DNA from: JADJSS01 sp964490845
GTDB lineage: Bacteria > Bacteroidota > Bacteroidia > Chitinophagales > JADIYW01
Length of the DNA stretch: 64,000 nt
Assembly (NCBI GenBank): GCA_964490845.1
Contig: CAZBED010000001.1
Location: 1 to 64,000 of the forward strand
Direction of reading: 5' to 3'
Part shown: piece after piece, positions 9,421-18,224 of the stretch
How the letters are laid out: each line of letters begins with the position of its first letter
How positions within the stretch are numbered: the first letter of the stretch is position 1
Program-made: the position numbers and the translations under genes
The notes under the pieces: model-generated
Database searches by the model: none
Seen by the model: only the letters and a program-made list of their open reading frames with translations
Told to the model about the DNA's origin: nothing

Positions 9421-10122
9421 ATGATGGCAAACCCCAACTATAATTTTACCGAAGGTGAAGTCATACTGATAGATAAACCTTTAGACTGGACCAGTTTTGA
9501 TGTCGTTAATAAAGTCAAATTTGCTTTAAAGAAAAAATACGGCAACCTAAAAATTGGCCATGCCGGAACACTGGACCCAAAAGCTACAGGCTTGCTGATA
9601 CTCTGCACCGGAAAGAAGACTAAAGACATACAGCAGATTCAGGATGCAGCGAAAGAATATACAGGAACGTTTTTTCTGGGCGCTACTACAGAATGTTATG
9701 ACTCCGAGAAGCCCATAAACCAAACGTTTGATATCGGCCAGATCAGGGAGGATGAAATACTGAAATGCGCCGAAAGTTTTGTAGGTGAACAGGAACAATT
9801 CCCGCCCGTACATTCTGCCGTAAAAATTGACGGCAAACGAGCTTATTCCCTGGCCAGGCAAGGAAAAGAGGTTGCCGTAAAGCCAAAGCAGATTACCATT
9901 CAAACATTTGAAATCACCGGTATCGCATTACCGCTTATACATTTCAGGGTAGCCTGTTCAAAAGGAACATATATCCGCAGTCTGGCAAACGATTTTGGTA
10001 AACGATTAAACAACGGAGCATATCTCTATGGCCTTAGGCGCACAAAAATCGGCGCTTATTCCATTGAGGATGCGATGCAACTGGAAGATTTTGTTCAAAG
10101 TTTACATCCCCCTCAATCTTAA
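9421..10122 (+). CDS. truB: tRNA pseudouridine(55) synthase TruB
   Basis: Makes pseudouridine 55 in the T-loop of tRNAs. 233 aa, a short form without a large C-terminal PUA domain, as usual in Bacteroidota. The catalytic Asp is D52 in KIGHAGTLDPKATGLL. Further family motifs are VHSAVKIDGKRAYSLARQG and CSKGTYIRSLANDFG. Two ATG codons occur in tandem at the start (9421 and 9424), so the true start may be one codon later. It begins 7 bases after uppP and ribF follows after 42 bases. Confidence 0.96.
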   Translation: MMANPNYNFTEGEVILIDKPLDWTSFDVVNKVKFALKKKYGNLKIGHAGTLDPKATGLLILCTGKKTKDIQQIQDAAKEYTGTFFLGATTECYDSEKPINQTFDIGQIREDEILKCAESFVGEQEQFPPVHSAVKIDGKRAYSLARQGKEVAVKPKQITIQTFEITGIALPLIHFRVACSKGTYIRSLANDFGKRLNNGAYLYGLRRTKIGAYSIEDAMQLEDFVQSLHPPQS

Positions 10123-10138
10123 TTCTGAAAGTTTGTAG

Positions 10139-10146
10139 TAACTTTG
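10139..10146 (+). promoter_or_regulatory. possible -7 box upstream of ribF
   Basis: TAACTTTG matches TAnnTTTG, 18 bases before the ribF ATG. No good TTG element is seen 17-23 bases upstream, so this is a weak to moderate call for an internal promoter. Confidence 0.4.
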
Positions 10147-10164
10147 CCCACTTTCCGTTAGAGT

Positions 10165-11097
10165 ATGCAAATCCACAAAGGCTTAGACCAATTACCTGTA
10201 TTGTATAATACCGTACTCACTATCGGGACTTATGACGGTGTCCATTTCGGCCATCAGCAGATCATCAGGCGGCTGAAAGACATTGCACATGAAATAGACG
10301 GAGAAACGGTGCTGCTGACTTTTGACCCGCACCCCCGCCTGATTTTGCATCCCGATGACGAGAAGCTGAAACTGATTTCCACCATAGATGAAAAAGAAGA
10401 GCTCCTTGCTGCTTTCGGATTAGACCATTTGGTCATTGCGGAATTCTCCAAAGCGTTTGCCTCTATGGATGCCCGCGAATACGTAGAAAAAATCCTGATT
10501 GCCAATTTCCATCCTAAAAAAATAGTGATTGGATACGACCATCGTTTTGGTAAAAACCGGTTAGGCGATATCCATTTGCTGCGTTCACTTGCAGACACCT
10601 ATCATTTTGAGGTGGAAGAAATTCCGGCACAGACCATTGACGAAATTTCTGTCAGTTCAACAAAGGTGCGCAATGCCCTGCTCAACGGCGACATCCTGAC
10701 TGCTAATCAACTGCTGGCACATCCTTTTACGATAAAAGGAAAGGTGGTACATGGCGACAAAATCGGCAGGGTACTTGGCTTTCCGACCGCCAATATTGAA
10801 ATATCGAACCCTCACAAGCTTATACCGGCATCCGGTGTTTATGCGGTAAAAATCAAAGTGGATAATCAATTTTATAAAGGTGCATTAAGTATTGGTTACA
10901 GGGAAACTGTCTTTGACAACAGCAAATTAACCATTGAGGTATTCATCCTTGATTTTGAAGGCGATTTGTACAACAAACCGTTAGACATGATTTTTGTCGC
11001 TTATCTTCGTCCGCAGATAAAATACGACAATTGGGACTTACTGAAAGTGCAGATTGAGAAGGATGTGCAGGATGTAAGAAGTGCCATTGAGTTATAA
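10165..11097 (+). CDS. ribF: bifunctional riboflavin kinase / FAD synthetase
   Basis: Converts riboflavin to FMN and then FAD. 310 aa, usual length. The N-terminal nucleotidyltransferase domain carries TIGTYDGVHFGHQQII at about residues 19-34 (HIGH-like motif), followed by LLTFDPHPR and the ISSTKVR-type motif (EISVSSTKVRNALLNGDI). The C-terminal flavokinase domain begins near residue 190 with GKVVHGDKIGRVLGFPTANIEI. It follows truB, the usual neighbour in many bacteria. Its TAA stop at 11095-11097 overlaps the convergent stop of the acetyltransferase gene by 6 bases. Confidence 0.96.
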   Translation: MQIHKGLDQLPVLYNTVLTIGTYDGVHFGHQQIIRRLKDIAHEIDGETVLLTFDPHPRLILHPDDEKLKLISTIDEKEELLAAFGLDHLVIAEFSKAFASMDAREYVEKILIANFHPKKIVIGYDHRFGKNRLGDIHLLRSLADTYHFEVEEIPAQTIDEISVSSTKVRNALLNGDILTANQLLAHPFTIKGKVVHGDKIGRVLGFPTANIEISNPHKLIPASGVYAVKIKVDNQFYKGALSIGYRETVFDNSKLTIEVFILDFEGDLYNKPLDMIFVAYLRPQIKYDNWDLLKVQIEKDVQDVRSAIEL

Positions 11098-11544
11098 TTC
11101 AACAGATCTCACCATTGCGATATGCGGAATATCGTCTTCCAGATAGGGTTCGCTCGCACGTACGAATCCAAAATCTTCATAAAATTTTTGCAAATAGGCC
11201 TGTGCTGAAATCTTAATATCTTTATCCGGAAACAGTTGTAACAATTTTACTATCGCTTCTTTCATTAACTGCTTACCGAACCCTTCTTTTCGCCACTCAG
11301 TTTTACTGACTACACGCCCGATAGATGTATAACCACTATAGGAAACTCCTTCGGGAACCAAACGGGCATACGCTGCCAGTCCAGTCTCCTTATACAACAG
11401 CAAATGCCAGCATTTTCGGTCTTTATCGTCAATATCCTTATAAATACAATTTTGTTCGATTTGGAAAACCTCTTCGCGCAATTGCAGCAAATCGTACAAC
11501 TCGGAGGGAGTCAAATCATCGAAATATTTAAAAATGAATCGCAT
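11092..11544 (-). CDS. ElaA-like GNAT acetyltransferase
   Basis: 150 aa, matching the ElaA branch of GNAT N-acetyltransferases: the N-terminal LTPSELYDLLQLREEVFQIEQNC is the ElaA signature, and the acetyl-CoA pyrophosphate loop is seen as SKTEWRKEGFGKQLMKEAI (R/Q-x-x-G-x-G/A type). The substrate is unknown for the family. It starts within the stop of queD (TAATG overlap at 11542-11546), so the two are translationally coupled on one mRNA. Its 3' end overlaps the end of ribF on the other strand. Confidence 0.88.
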   Translation of the reverse strand: MRFIFKYFDDLTPSELYDLLQLREEVFQIEQNCIYKDIDDKDRKCWHLLLYKETGLAAYARLVPEGVSYSGYTSIGRVVSKTEWRKEGFGKQLMKEAIVKLLQLFPDKDIKISAQAYLQKFYEDFGFVRASEPYLEDDIPHIAMVRSVEL

Positions 11545-11957
11545 TATTCTTCACCAAAATATTCAGCATAAATATTTTCAGTCTCCTGCAGCTTAATACT
11601 ATGCAGCTGACAGCCTACTATATGAGGCTCCAGCTGGTTCCAGATAATTCGGGCCAGATTATCAGTAGTCGGATGAATGTTTTCAGGGATAAAAGTTACA
11701 TCCAGATTCAGATTGGTGTGGTCCAGCCTGTCCACCACTGTTTCTTTAATAATCTGACTCAGCTCTTTTACATTAATAATAAAACCGGTTTCAGGATCCG
11801 GTTCACCTTTGACTGTCACATACAACACATAATTATGACCATGCCAGTTTTTATTAGCGCATTTACCAAACACGGCATCATTCTGTTCTTCCGACCAATG
11901 ATGATTGTACAGCCTGTGCGCTGCATTAAAAGTTTCCCGTCTAGTTAAATAAAGCAC
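11544..11957 (-). CDS. queD: 6-pyruvoyl tetrahydropterin / 6-carboxytetrahydropterin synthase (QueD-like)
   Basis: 137 aa with a GTG start at 11955-11957. T-fold enzyme that converts dihydroneopterin triphosphate to 6-carboxytetrahydropterin in queuosine synthesis, or a pterin in related branches. Zinc ligands are visible: His in FNAAHRL and the pair in WHGHNY; the catalytic Cys is in GKCANKNWHGH. LDHTNLN and the Glu in KLQETEN are also conserved. No other queuosine genes are in the window, so the exact pathway is inferred from family only. A TAATTTTA box ends four bases before the GTG. Confidence 0.9.
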   Translation of the reverse strand: MLYLTRRETFNAAHRLYNHHWSEEQNDAVFGKCANKNWHGHNYVLYVTVKGEPDPETGFIINVKELSQIIKETVVDRLDHTNLNLDVTFIPENIHPTTDNLARIIWNQLEPHIVGCQLHSIKLQETENIYAEYFGEE

Positions 11958-11961
11958 CTTA

Positions 11962-11969
11962 TAAAATTA
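11962..11969 (-). promoter_or_regulatory. -7 promoter box of queD
   Basis: TAATTTTA on the minus strand, one mismatch from TAnnTTTG, separated from the GTG start of queD by four bases (TAAG). It supports the GTG start and suggests a leaderless mRNA. Confidence 0.4.
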
Positions 11970-12015
11970 GGCAATCAGGAGTAGCGATTCATAATAAGTC
12001 TTGTATTTTTTTTAT

Positions 12016-12023
12016 TAAATTTG
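12016..12023 (+). promoter_or_regulatory. -7 promoter box of mqnB
   Basis: TAAATTTG, an exact TAnnTTTG match, ends five bases before the mqnB ATG at 12029. No TTG at the usual distance. A short or absent leader is implied. Confidence 0.5.
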
Positions 12024-12028
12024 GAACT

Positions 12029-12706
12029 ATGCCAATAAAGATTACCATTGTTTCTGCAACTTTACTAGAAGTAAAGCCGCTTTTTGAAATTTACAAGCCA
12101 GCTGAAACTGATTTTACCGGTTTATATGTTGCCAACGAGTCGCTCCATTTCCTGATAACCGGAATGGGTATGATGAATACGGCTGCACATCTGACACTAT
12201 ATACCTCAAAATTTGAGCGTGATTTTTATATCGATGCTGGCTTATGCGGAGCATTCAACAGGAATTTTAAGATTGGAGATGTGGTGCAGATTATTTCCGA
12301 AACATACGGCGATTTTGGGGTAGAAAATGATGAGGAATTTCAGGACTTTTTTGACTTAGGTTTCATCGACAAAAAAGAAGATGCATTTCAATATGGTTTA
12401 TGTTCGCCCATTGAAAGTGAGTGGCATCAAAACATCCTGTTACCACAAGCAACTTCAATAACCGTGAATAAAGTTCACGGAAATGAAAAGACCATAAAAA
12501 TCATTCAGGAGAAATATAATGCAGACACGGAAAACATGGAAGGCCTTGCCTTTTATTATGTGTTAAAACTAACAGGAAAACCCGGCATTGAAATCAGATC
12601 TGTTTCCAATTATGTAGAAAAAAGAAATAAAGAAAACTGGGATATTCAGATAGCAGTAACAAATCTGAACGCGACGCTACTGAAGATAATCCATCAGTAT
12701 GCTTAA
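12029..12706 (+). CDS. mqnB: futalosine hydrolase MqnB
   Basis: 225 aa nucleoside-phosphorylase-fold hydrolase that splits futalosine into hypoxanthine and dehypoxanthine futalosine in the futalosine route to menaquinone. Features: the N-terminal beta strand KITIVSATLLEVKPL, the GMGMMNTAAHLTLY segment, the glycine-rich IDAGLCGAFN turn and the purine-binding ENMEGLAFYYV motif with the conserved Met-Glu. mqnD, another step of the same pathway, lies on the same strand 2.4 kb away, which strengthens the assignment over a methylthioadenosine nucleosidase. The stop overlaps the convergent glycosyltransferase gene by 4 bases. Confidence 0.92.
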   Translation: MPIKITIVSATLLEVKPLFEIYKPAETDFTGLYVANESLHFLITGMGMMNTAAHLTLYTSKFERDFYIDAGLCGAFNRNFKIGDVVQIISETYGDFGVENDEEFQDFFDLGFIDKKEDAFQYGLCSPIESEWHQNILLPQATSITVNKVHGNEKTIKIIQEKYNADTENMEGLAFYYVLKLTGKPGIEIRSVSNYVEKRNKENWDIQIAVTNLNATLLKIIHQYA

Positions 12707-13629
12707 CTACCGATATTAGATTCTCTTACAATATAAAGCGGACGCTGTTTTACATTATCCATAATCCGCGAAAGATATTCTCCGATAATGCCCAGACAAA
12801 TCAACTGAACACCACCTAAAAATAGCACGCTAATCATCAGTGAGGACCACCCCTGAACCGTATTGTTGTTTAAATACTTCTGATACAGGGTATACAAAAT
12901 GACAAAAAATGAGATTAGTGAGACGACAAAACCCAGATACGTTGCCAATCGCAAAGGCAGATTGGAAAAGGCCGTAATTCCGTCAAATGCAAAAGCAAAC
13001 ATCTTCGGGTAGGAATAATTGGTATTGCCGGAATAGCGCTCATCCCGTTTGTAAATGATAGAGGTCTGATTAAATCCAGCCCAAGCTATCTGGCCACGCA
13101 GAAATTTGTTGCGTTCAGGCATGGCCACAATAATATCTTTAATTTTTTTAGAAATAATACGGTAATCACCTGTGTCCAATGGAATGTTCACTTCGGACAA
13201 GCGATTGATAAACCGGTAAAAGAGTTTGGCAGTCATCAATTTATGCCACGACTCCCCTTCCCTGTGTTCGCGCTGTGCAAACACCACATCATAGCCTTCT
13301 CTCATTTTGAAATATAAATCCCTGATCAGCTCCGGCGGGTCCTGCAAATCCGCATCAATAATGACAATTGCTTCTCCTTTTGCATTTTCCAAACCGGCAA
13401 AAACCGCTAACTGATGCCCGAAATTTTTACTGAAATCGATATATCGTATCTGCCTGTTTGATTCTGTAAATTTTTTAATCGTTGATAATGAATTATCCTT
13501 ACTGCCGTCGTTGATAAATATAATTTCGTAATCATTGCTTATCGAGGTAACGGTATTAACAATCCTGTCCAGCAATACGGCTAAATTGTTCTCTTCATTA
13601 AAAACAGGTACGACAACTGATATATCCAC
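12703..13629 (-). CDS. GT2 family glycosyltransferase (bactoprenol-glucose synthase / DPM1-like)
   Basis: 308 aa with a GTG start at 13627-13629. A GT-A catalytic domain lies at the N-terminus: VVVPVFNEENN, FINDGSKDNS, and the DxD-containing DADLQDPPE at about residues 92-100. Two membrane segments follow near residues 230-250 and 262-285, then LGIIGEYLSRIMDNVKQRPLYIV, a C-terminus typical of polyprenyl-phosphate glycosyltransferases (GtrB/ArnC type). It probably loads a sugar on undecaprenyl phosphate, and the neighbouring polytopic GT39-like protein could be the enzyme that uses this lipid-linked sugar (inference from adjacency, 46-base gap). Confidence 0.9.
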   Translation of the reverse strand: MDISVVVPVFNEENNLAVLLDRIVNTVTSISNDYEIIFINDGSKDNSLSTIKKFTESNRQIRYIDFSKNFGHQLAVFAGLENAKGEAIVIIDADLQDPPELIRDLYFKMREGYDVVFAQREHREGESWHKLMTAKLFYRFINRLSEVNIPLDTGDYRIISKKIKDIIVAMPERNKFLRGQIAWAGFNQTSIIYKRDERYSGNTNYSYPKMFAFAFDGITAFSNLPLRLATYLGFVVSLISFFVILYTLYQKYLNNNTVQGWSSLMISVLFLGGVQLICLGIIGEYLSRIMDNVKQRPLYIVRESNIGS

Positions 13630-13633
13630 AGTA

Positions 13634-13641
13634 TAAATTTA
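13634..13641 (-). promoter_or_regulatory. -7 promoter box of the GT2 gene
   Basis: TAAATTTA on the minus strand, one mismatch from consensus, four bases before the GTG start. It supports the GTG start and a leaderless mRNA, but this intergenic space is only 46 bases, so readthrough from the upstream gene is also possible. Confidence 0.35.
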
Positions 13642-13675
13642 CAAATTTGAAAGTATCATTAGCTTATTTAAGCCA

Positions 13676-15067
13676 CTATTTTTGAGGGTTTTTTAATAAT
13701 TCAAATTCTACCAGTCCATTTTTACACTTCCAGACAACATTCCATCCTTTCAGCCGATTCAACTGCTCATCTGAGAAATCATTGCCCACATTCGAATACA
13801 GCACATATGGAACGGTATCTATTAATTGGCCATTTACATTTATCAGCCTATCTCTGTTTTCATCCATTCTGTACTGATAAGTGCTGACATTCATCGGAAA
13901 AACCGTTCCTATTTGTTTCTTATCTATATACACATTGTTGTTATATTCATTAATGAATTTTTCCATACCGCCATGATAATACAGATGCGCCAGTGTGCAG
14001 TCCCATCCATTGGATATAGAAGCAGGGTAAATCTGAAAATTTCCGATAAACAACAATATAACAGTAAGGATGGTAAAAATTATGTTTCTGCCGGAGAGAA
14101 ATAATATAACAGGCGGCAGCATCAATATATATATTATGAGAAAATACCGGTGATTGACAGGATTCGAAAAAGGCAATAAGAGCAATACAAATACAGTAAA
14201 GGGAACCATCCACAACATCAAATATTTATCCAATTTTCTGGTACTTATCATATAAAATATACTGAGCACAGATAAGATAACCACTCCGTAATCCATCATG
14301 GCACGCCCTACAGAAAACATATTTCGCATCAGGCCGCCCAAATCTACAATACCTCTTTGAGCCGACCATTCCTGAGAATGCGTGGCAAACACCCAGCCGG
14401 TCACCCTAAAATGATAGTAATACCAAGTAACTGCCAACAGAGAAGCCGGCAAAAAGTACAAATTCCATGTCATCCATTTTTTCAGACTCCCATTCAACCA
14501 AAAGTAAATGGTAGCAGAAAGTGCAGTCAGGCCAAATAGTCCTCTGATGGAAACACCTGCAATAATTACGGAAGCAATTGCAAAAAGCAGCTTCTTATCA
14601 TATAAGAACGAAGCCAACGCCATTAAATACATGCTTAGTAAAACCGTATCATAGCTAACGAGCAGATTTTGCGTAATGACGGCCGGAATGGTTAAGTACA
14701 AGAGCAATCCTGTCCATTGCTGCTTCGTTGAGAATGAAAAATAGTTCAGTACACGGATAAAGGAAAAAATACCCGTTATCGTAAAAGGCAGGAGCGCCAG
14801 ATGCGCCGACAAAAGTGACTTACCAAATAAATAATAAAAAGCCGTCACATACAGATAAAACAGTGGCGGATGCCCCACATCCCATCTGGATGGTGCTATA
14901 CATGTATGTAATCCGTTATCATAAAAATGCTGTGTAATGGTAGACGTAAGCAACGTATCCCAAAAAAATGGCAGATGCCACGAATATACATTCACAGCGA
15001 GCGCCAGCAGAAATGCAATAAAATAAATAAATGCAGGATGCTTTCGTACCACATTCAAAAATAACAT
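13676..15067 (-). CDS. polytopic membrane glycosyltransferase (ArnT/PMT-like, GT39-type)
   Basis: 463 aa with about ten hydrophobic segments. The first periplasmic loop contains WDTLLTSTITQHFYDNG and then RWDVGHPPLFYLYVTAFYYLFG, matching the acidic-residue plus H-P-P-L/F pattern of ArnT/PMT-type dolichyl- or undecaprenyl-phosphate sugar transferases. The C-terminus (about residues 370-463) is a soluble domain with YVLYSNVGNDFS. It probably transfers a sugar from a polyprenyl phosphate donor to lipid or protein outside the inner membrane. The GT2 gene downstream could supply the donor. Acceptor unknown. Confidence 0.8.
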   Translation of the reverse strand: MLFLNVVRKHPAFIYFIAFLLALAVNVYSWHLPFFWDTLLTSTITQHFYDNGLHTCIAPSRWDVGHPPLFYLYVTAFYYLFGKSLLSAHLALLPFTITGIFSFIRVLNYFSFSTKQQWTGLLLYLTIPAVITQNLLVSYDTVLLSMYLMALASFLYDKKLLFAIASVIIAGVSIRGLFGLTALSATIYFWLNGSLKKWMTWNLYFLPASLLAVTWYYYHFRVTGWVFATHSQEWSAQRGIVDLGGLMRNMFSVGRAMMDYGVVILSVLSIFYMISTRKLDKYLMLWMVPFTVFVLLLLPFSNPVNHRYFLIIYILMLPPVILFLSGRNIIFTILTVILLFIGNFQIYPASISNGWDCTLAHLYYHGGMEKFINEYNNNVYIDKKQIGTVFPMNVSTYQYRMDENRDRLINVNGQLIDTVPYVLYSNVGNDFSDEQLNRLKGWNVVWKCKNGLVEFELLKNPQK

Positions 15068-15118
15068 TTTCAGGTGTTTAATTTATTGTTTTTTAATAGT
15101 CTCCGAAATCGGCTCAGG

Positions 15119-15149
15119 TTGGCTACATAAATATTTCAGATTATATTTA
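15119..15149 (+). promoter_or_regulatory. promoter of mqnD
   Basis: TTG at 15119-15121, a 20-base spacer, then TATATTTA at 15142-15149, a good fit to the Bacteroidota TTG-N20-TAnnTTTG promoter with one mismatch. The -7 box ends three bases before the ATG at 15153. Confidence 0.55.
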
Positions 15150-15152
15150 CAC

Positions 15153-15986
15153 ATGCAACCTCTGACACTTGCCATTTCCCCCTGTCCGAACGACACGTTT
15201 ATCTTTGATGCCCTGCTGCATCATAAGATTGATACGGAAGGCCTGGAGTTCAAACTTGTTTTCGCAGATGTAGAGCAACTAAATCAAGCCGCTTTTAAAG
15301 AGGAATATGATATAACCAAACTCAGCTATCATGCCTTTGCTTATGTTTCTGATAAATATATCCTGTTACGCTCCGGAAGCGCTCTGGGCAAAAACTGCGG
15401 ACCACTGCTTATCAGCAAACGGGAATTATCGGAAGAAGAGCTTACAGATGCGACGATTGCCATTCCCGGAAAATATACCACTGCTAATTTTTTATTTTCG
15501 TTAAAATATCCATTTGCCACCCATAAAACAGCTGTTGTATTCTCCGAAATAGAGGATGATTTGCTGAATAATAAATTTGATTCGGGTGTTATTATTCATG
15601 AAAATCGTTTTACATATGCCTCAAAAGGTTTGAAAAAAATTATTGATTTGGGAGCCTATTGGGAACAAACCTACAAAGTCCCGATTCCGCTCGGTGGTAT
15701 CGCTATCAGGAGGACATTTTCTAACGAATTACAACTGACTGTAGAGCGCATCATTCGCAGAAGCATTGAATTTGCGTTTGCCCATCCGCAGTCCTCATCA
15801 GATTTTGTCCGGGAGCACTCTCAGGAAATGAGTATGGAGGTATGCCGGCAGCATATAGAATTATATGTCAACAAATATAGTATTCAGCTTGGATTTGAAG
15901 GGGAACTCGCGGTAAATACGCTCTATAAGATTGCTCAGGAAAACAAGATTATTCCGGAGCTGAGCTATCCCATATTTACAGGATAA
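15153..15986 (+). CDS. mqnD: 1,4-dihydroxy-6-naphthoate synthase MqnD
   Basis: 277 aa periplasmic-binding-protein-fold enzyme that converts cyclic dehypoxanthine futalosine to 1,4-dihydroxy-6-naphthoate in the futalosine route to menaquinone. The N-terminal signature AISPCPNDTFIFDALLHHKI is diagnostic, and DITKLSYHAFAY, GCGPLL-like NCGPLLIS and GVIIHENRFTY are further family motifs. The last carries the conserved His. It has its own promoter and shares the pathway with mqnB at 12029. mqnA and mqnC are outside the window. Confidence 0.95.
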   Translation: MQPLTLAISPCPNDTFIFDALLHHKIDTEGLEFKLVFADVEQLNQAAFKEEYDITKLSYHAFAYVSDKYILLRSGSALGKNCGPLLISKRELSEEELTDATIAIPGKYTTANFLFSLKYPFATHKTAVVFSEIEDDLLNNKFDSGVIIHENRFTYASKGLKKIIDLGAYWEQTYKVPIPLGGIAIRRTFSNELQLTVERIIRRSIEFAFAHPQSSSDFVREHSQEMSMEVCRQHIELYVNKYSIQLGFEGELAVNTLYKIAQENKIIPELSYPIFTG

Positions 15987-15991
15987 GCGGA

Positions 15992-16546
15992 TTATTTGCT
16001 GGCAAATTCACTCAGCACCTCCATGCGTTCATGCACATTTGCTATCCATTCCATCTGCGCCTTGGTATTCATGCTATGATTGGTTTCCCTGTCGTAACTC
16101 TTCTGCTCTTTATCCCAGTCACTAAGTATCTGCTTTCCTATGGCATTTATCTTTTTTATATCTCTTAGAGATTTCACTTCATCCGACAAGCGTTTTCTGA
16201 ACAAGCGGGCATAAAGTTCTGTAATGTCAAAATGCAACTGCTCGTGCTGTAATATGTAATCCGATTGTTTGCTTTTGTAACTCCACGATAATTGCGGGTA
16301 ATATTTTGCATTTACATTCCATTCCAGCAAATTATCTTTGGCAGAATAAGAAAACTCCACGGATGAGGCTGTCATAGCCGCCTCTGATGCATTCGGGAAA
16401 GGCTTGCCCCTGAAGTCAGACCATGTCAGTTTTTTAGTGTTATTCCAGATATAAAATTCTTTGTAGGCATCTGAACCCGTCGGTGGCAGTGCATTGGAAA
16501 AGAGCACAGATATTAACAACAAACTGAAAATGCCGAGTGGTTTCAT
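15992..16546 (-). CDS. DUF922 family exported protein with HExxH motif
   Basis: About 184 aa from the ATG at 16544-16546, which begins a signal peptide (MKPLGIFSLLLISVLFSNA). An upstream TTG at 16588 would put 14 extra residues before it and is unlikely. The mature part has KLTWSDFRGKPFPNASEAAMTASS and, near the middle, QHEQLHFDITELYARLFRKRL, an HExxH motif, both characteristic of DUF922, which is described as a putative zinc-dependent protease family. Probably periplasmic or surface-located. It ends 5 bases from the convergent mqnD stop and follows bshC in the same direction. Confidence 0.82.
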   Translation of the reverse strand: MKPLGIFSLLLISVLFSNALPPTGSDAYKEFYIWNNTKKLTWSDFRGKPFPNASEAAMTASSVEFSYSAKDNLLEWNVNAKYYPQLSWSYKSKQSDYILQHEQLHFDITELYARLFRKRLSDEVKSLRDIKKINAIGKQILSDWDKEQKSYDRETNHSMNTKAQMEWIANVHERMEVLSEFASK

Positions 16547-16591
16547 ACTCTTCAAAACGCAAAAAACATACCGAATCTTCAAAAACAAGTG

Positions 16592-18187
16592 TTAAGAATA
16601 CTGAAAGATTAAAAATTGTTTATGATACACATCAAATTCTGAAATCAGGTTTTCAATAAACTCTTGTCCCTGAGTATTGTAATAAACGGAAAAGTTTTCT
16701 TTGCGTTCCTGAAGTGAATTATCCGGGAACAATTGCCCTTTAAGTTTTTCGATTTGATTCAGCGCCGTTTCATTTTTCTGTTTCAACGATTTCATCAGTC
16801 GTTTTTCAATCGCATCAATACTCTGGAGGGATTTCTGCATTTCCGCACCCACCGTGTTCACCAGTGAGGCATCAATATTCTTTGCAAGCTCTTTCAGTTT
16901 TTCAAACTCACCTGAAATTGCCGATTTATAGACAGTCACATCGATATTTTCTTCCGTATGCGCGGCAATATATTCTTTTCTGAGCGTCTCTAAATCTTTG
17001 AAGAAGTCGAGCAGGCTGAAATCCAGTTTTTCTATCTTCTTTAGTGTATGTCCGTTTATCAGCAATGCGGAGTTCCTTACTAAAAGCTGAGGATAATTGA
17101 TGTTGTAATATTCAAAAACCGGTTTCAGCTGCAACCAATAGGCCACCTCTCCGCCACCGCCGATATATGCCAAGGAAGGCAGCACTTTTTGCTGATACAA
17201 CGGCCGCAAAATAACGTTTGGAGAAAACCGCTCCGGGTAATTTTCTACTTCTTTCTCTATCTCCTCTTTGGTAAAACGGACAGAAGTATTAACCACTTTA
17301 TAGGTTGCAGATGACTCCTCCCATTCTATCCGATCTCTGCTGTGTTTACTTAAATAAAATAAATTCAGTTCTCGTGGTGTCGCTTGCTGTTTATATCCTT
17401 TTGCTTCCAGTTTGCTCAATTGCTCCTTTACTAGTTTATAGGAATGCCTGTTCAGCAATTCATCTTTCATTACATCAGAAAAAATTCGTTTTAATGTTTT
17501 GTCATTTCCATCTATCACCAGCAATCCATACTGCCCGAATAAGACATCCACCAGGTATCGTGTAGCCTTTGATAAATCCTTATGTAAATAAGCTTTTCTG
17601 AAATGTTCTGAAAGCACATCTGTATATTGTGCTGATCCTAACAAGCGTTCAAGTTCATCCACTAATGGCAAAAGAGAAGCGGTGTTATAGTCGCCGGTTG
17701 CTCCTCCTTGTTTATTCTCCCATTCTATTTTTTTATTGAAGAGGTGAATATGATTTATTTCTTCAAAGTCGTGGTCTTCACTGCCCATCCAGTAGACCGG
17801 AATAAAATTATACGCAGTATATTTTTCTTTAAGTTGTCTGCAGGCAGAAATTGTTTGAGCAATCTTATAAATATAATAAAGCGGGCCGGTAAATATATTC
17901 AACTGATGTGCCGTAACAATGCAGAATGTATTTTCATTTCTGAGCGATTCTATATGTTCAGTCACTACGGTGGAGATGGAAAAACCTTCATATTGACGCA
18001 GAACCGTATCTGCCAAAACTATTCTGTCTATGGATTCCCGTTTTTTATCCTCTATTATCGTTTCGATTGCATCAGATGTAGGTGGGTAGTGATAAAAATC
18101 CTTCACCTTATCGTGCTGTGACATGTAATCCAATATCAGATTGGAAAATAAGTTGGTATGCCGGAATGAGATATCCTTTATAGTCAT
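16592..18187 (-). CDS. bshC: bacillithiol biosynthesis cysteine-adding enzyme BshC
   Basis: About 531 aa from the ATG at 18185-18187; a TTG at 18220 gives a longer form that overlaps the promoter box. BshC adds cysteine to glucosaminyl malate, the last step of bacillithiol synthesis. Family features visible: VTAHQLNIFTGPLYYIYKIAQTI, FIPVYWMGSEDHDFEEINHIHLFN, LRPLYQQKVLPSLAYIGGGGEVAYWLQL and a long coiled coil towards the C-terminus (about residues 430-500). Bacillithiol is the usual low-molecular-weight thiol in many Bacteroidota. bshA and bshB are not in the window. Confidence 0.95.
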   Translation of the reverse strand: MTIKDISFRHTNLFSNLILDYMSQHDKVKDFYHYPPTSDAIETIIEDKKRESIDRIVLADTVLRQYEGFSISTVVTEHIESLRNENTFCIVTAHQLNIFTGPLYYIYKIAQTISACRQLKEKYTAYNFIPVYWMGSEDHDFEEINHIHLFNKKIEWENKQGGATGDYNTASLLPLVDELERLLGSAQYTDVLSEHFRKAYLHKDLSKATRYLVDVLFGQYGLLVIDGNDKTLKRIFSDVMKDELLNRHSYKLVKEQLSKLEAKGYKQQATPRELNLFYLSKHSRDRIEWEESSATYKVVNTSVRFTKEEIEKEVENYPERFSPNVILRPLYQQKVLPSLAYIGGGGEVAYWLQLKPVFEYYNINYPQLLVRNSALLINGHTLKKIEKLDFSLLDFFKDLETLRKEYIAAHTEENIDVTVYKSAISGEFEKLKELAKNIDASLVNTVGAEMQKSLQSIDAIEKRLMKSLKQKNETALNQIEKLKGQLFPDNSLQERKENFSVYYNTQGQEFIENLISEFDVYHKQFLIFQYS

Positions 18188-18209
18188 TGCAAAAAATCGC
18201 TCGAATATA

Positions 18210-18217
18210 CAAATATA
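18210..18217 (-). promoter_or_regulatory. -7 promoter box of bshC
   Basis: TATATTTG on the minus strand, an exact TAnnTTTG match, 22 bases before the bshC ATG at 18187. It lies in the 37 bases between the SDR stop and bshC. Confidence 0.45.
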
Positions 18218-18224
18218 CAAACGA

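Noticed and set aside
16547..16588. N-terminal extension of the DUF922 protein
   Set aside because: It would use a TTG start and put 14 residues ahead of a normal signal peptide.
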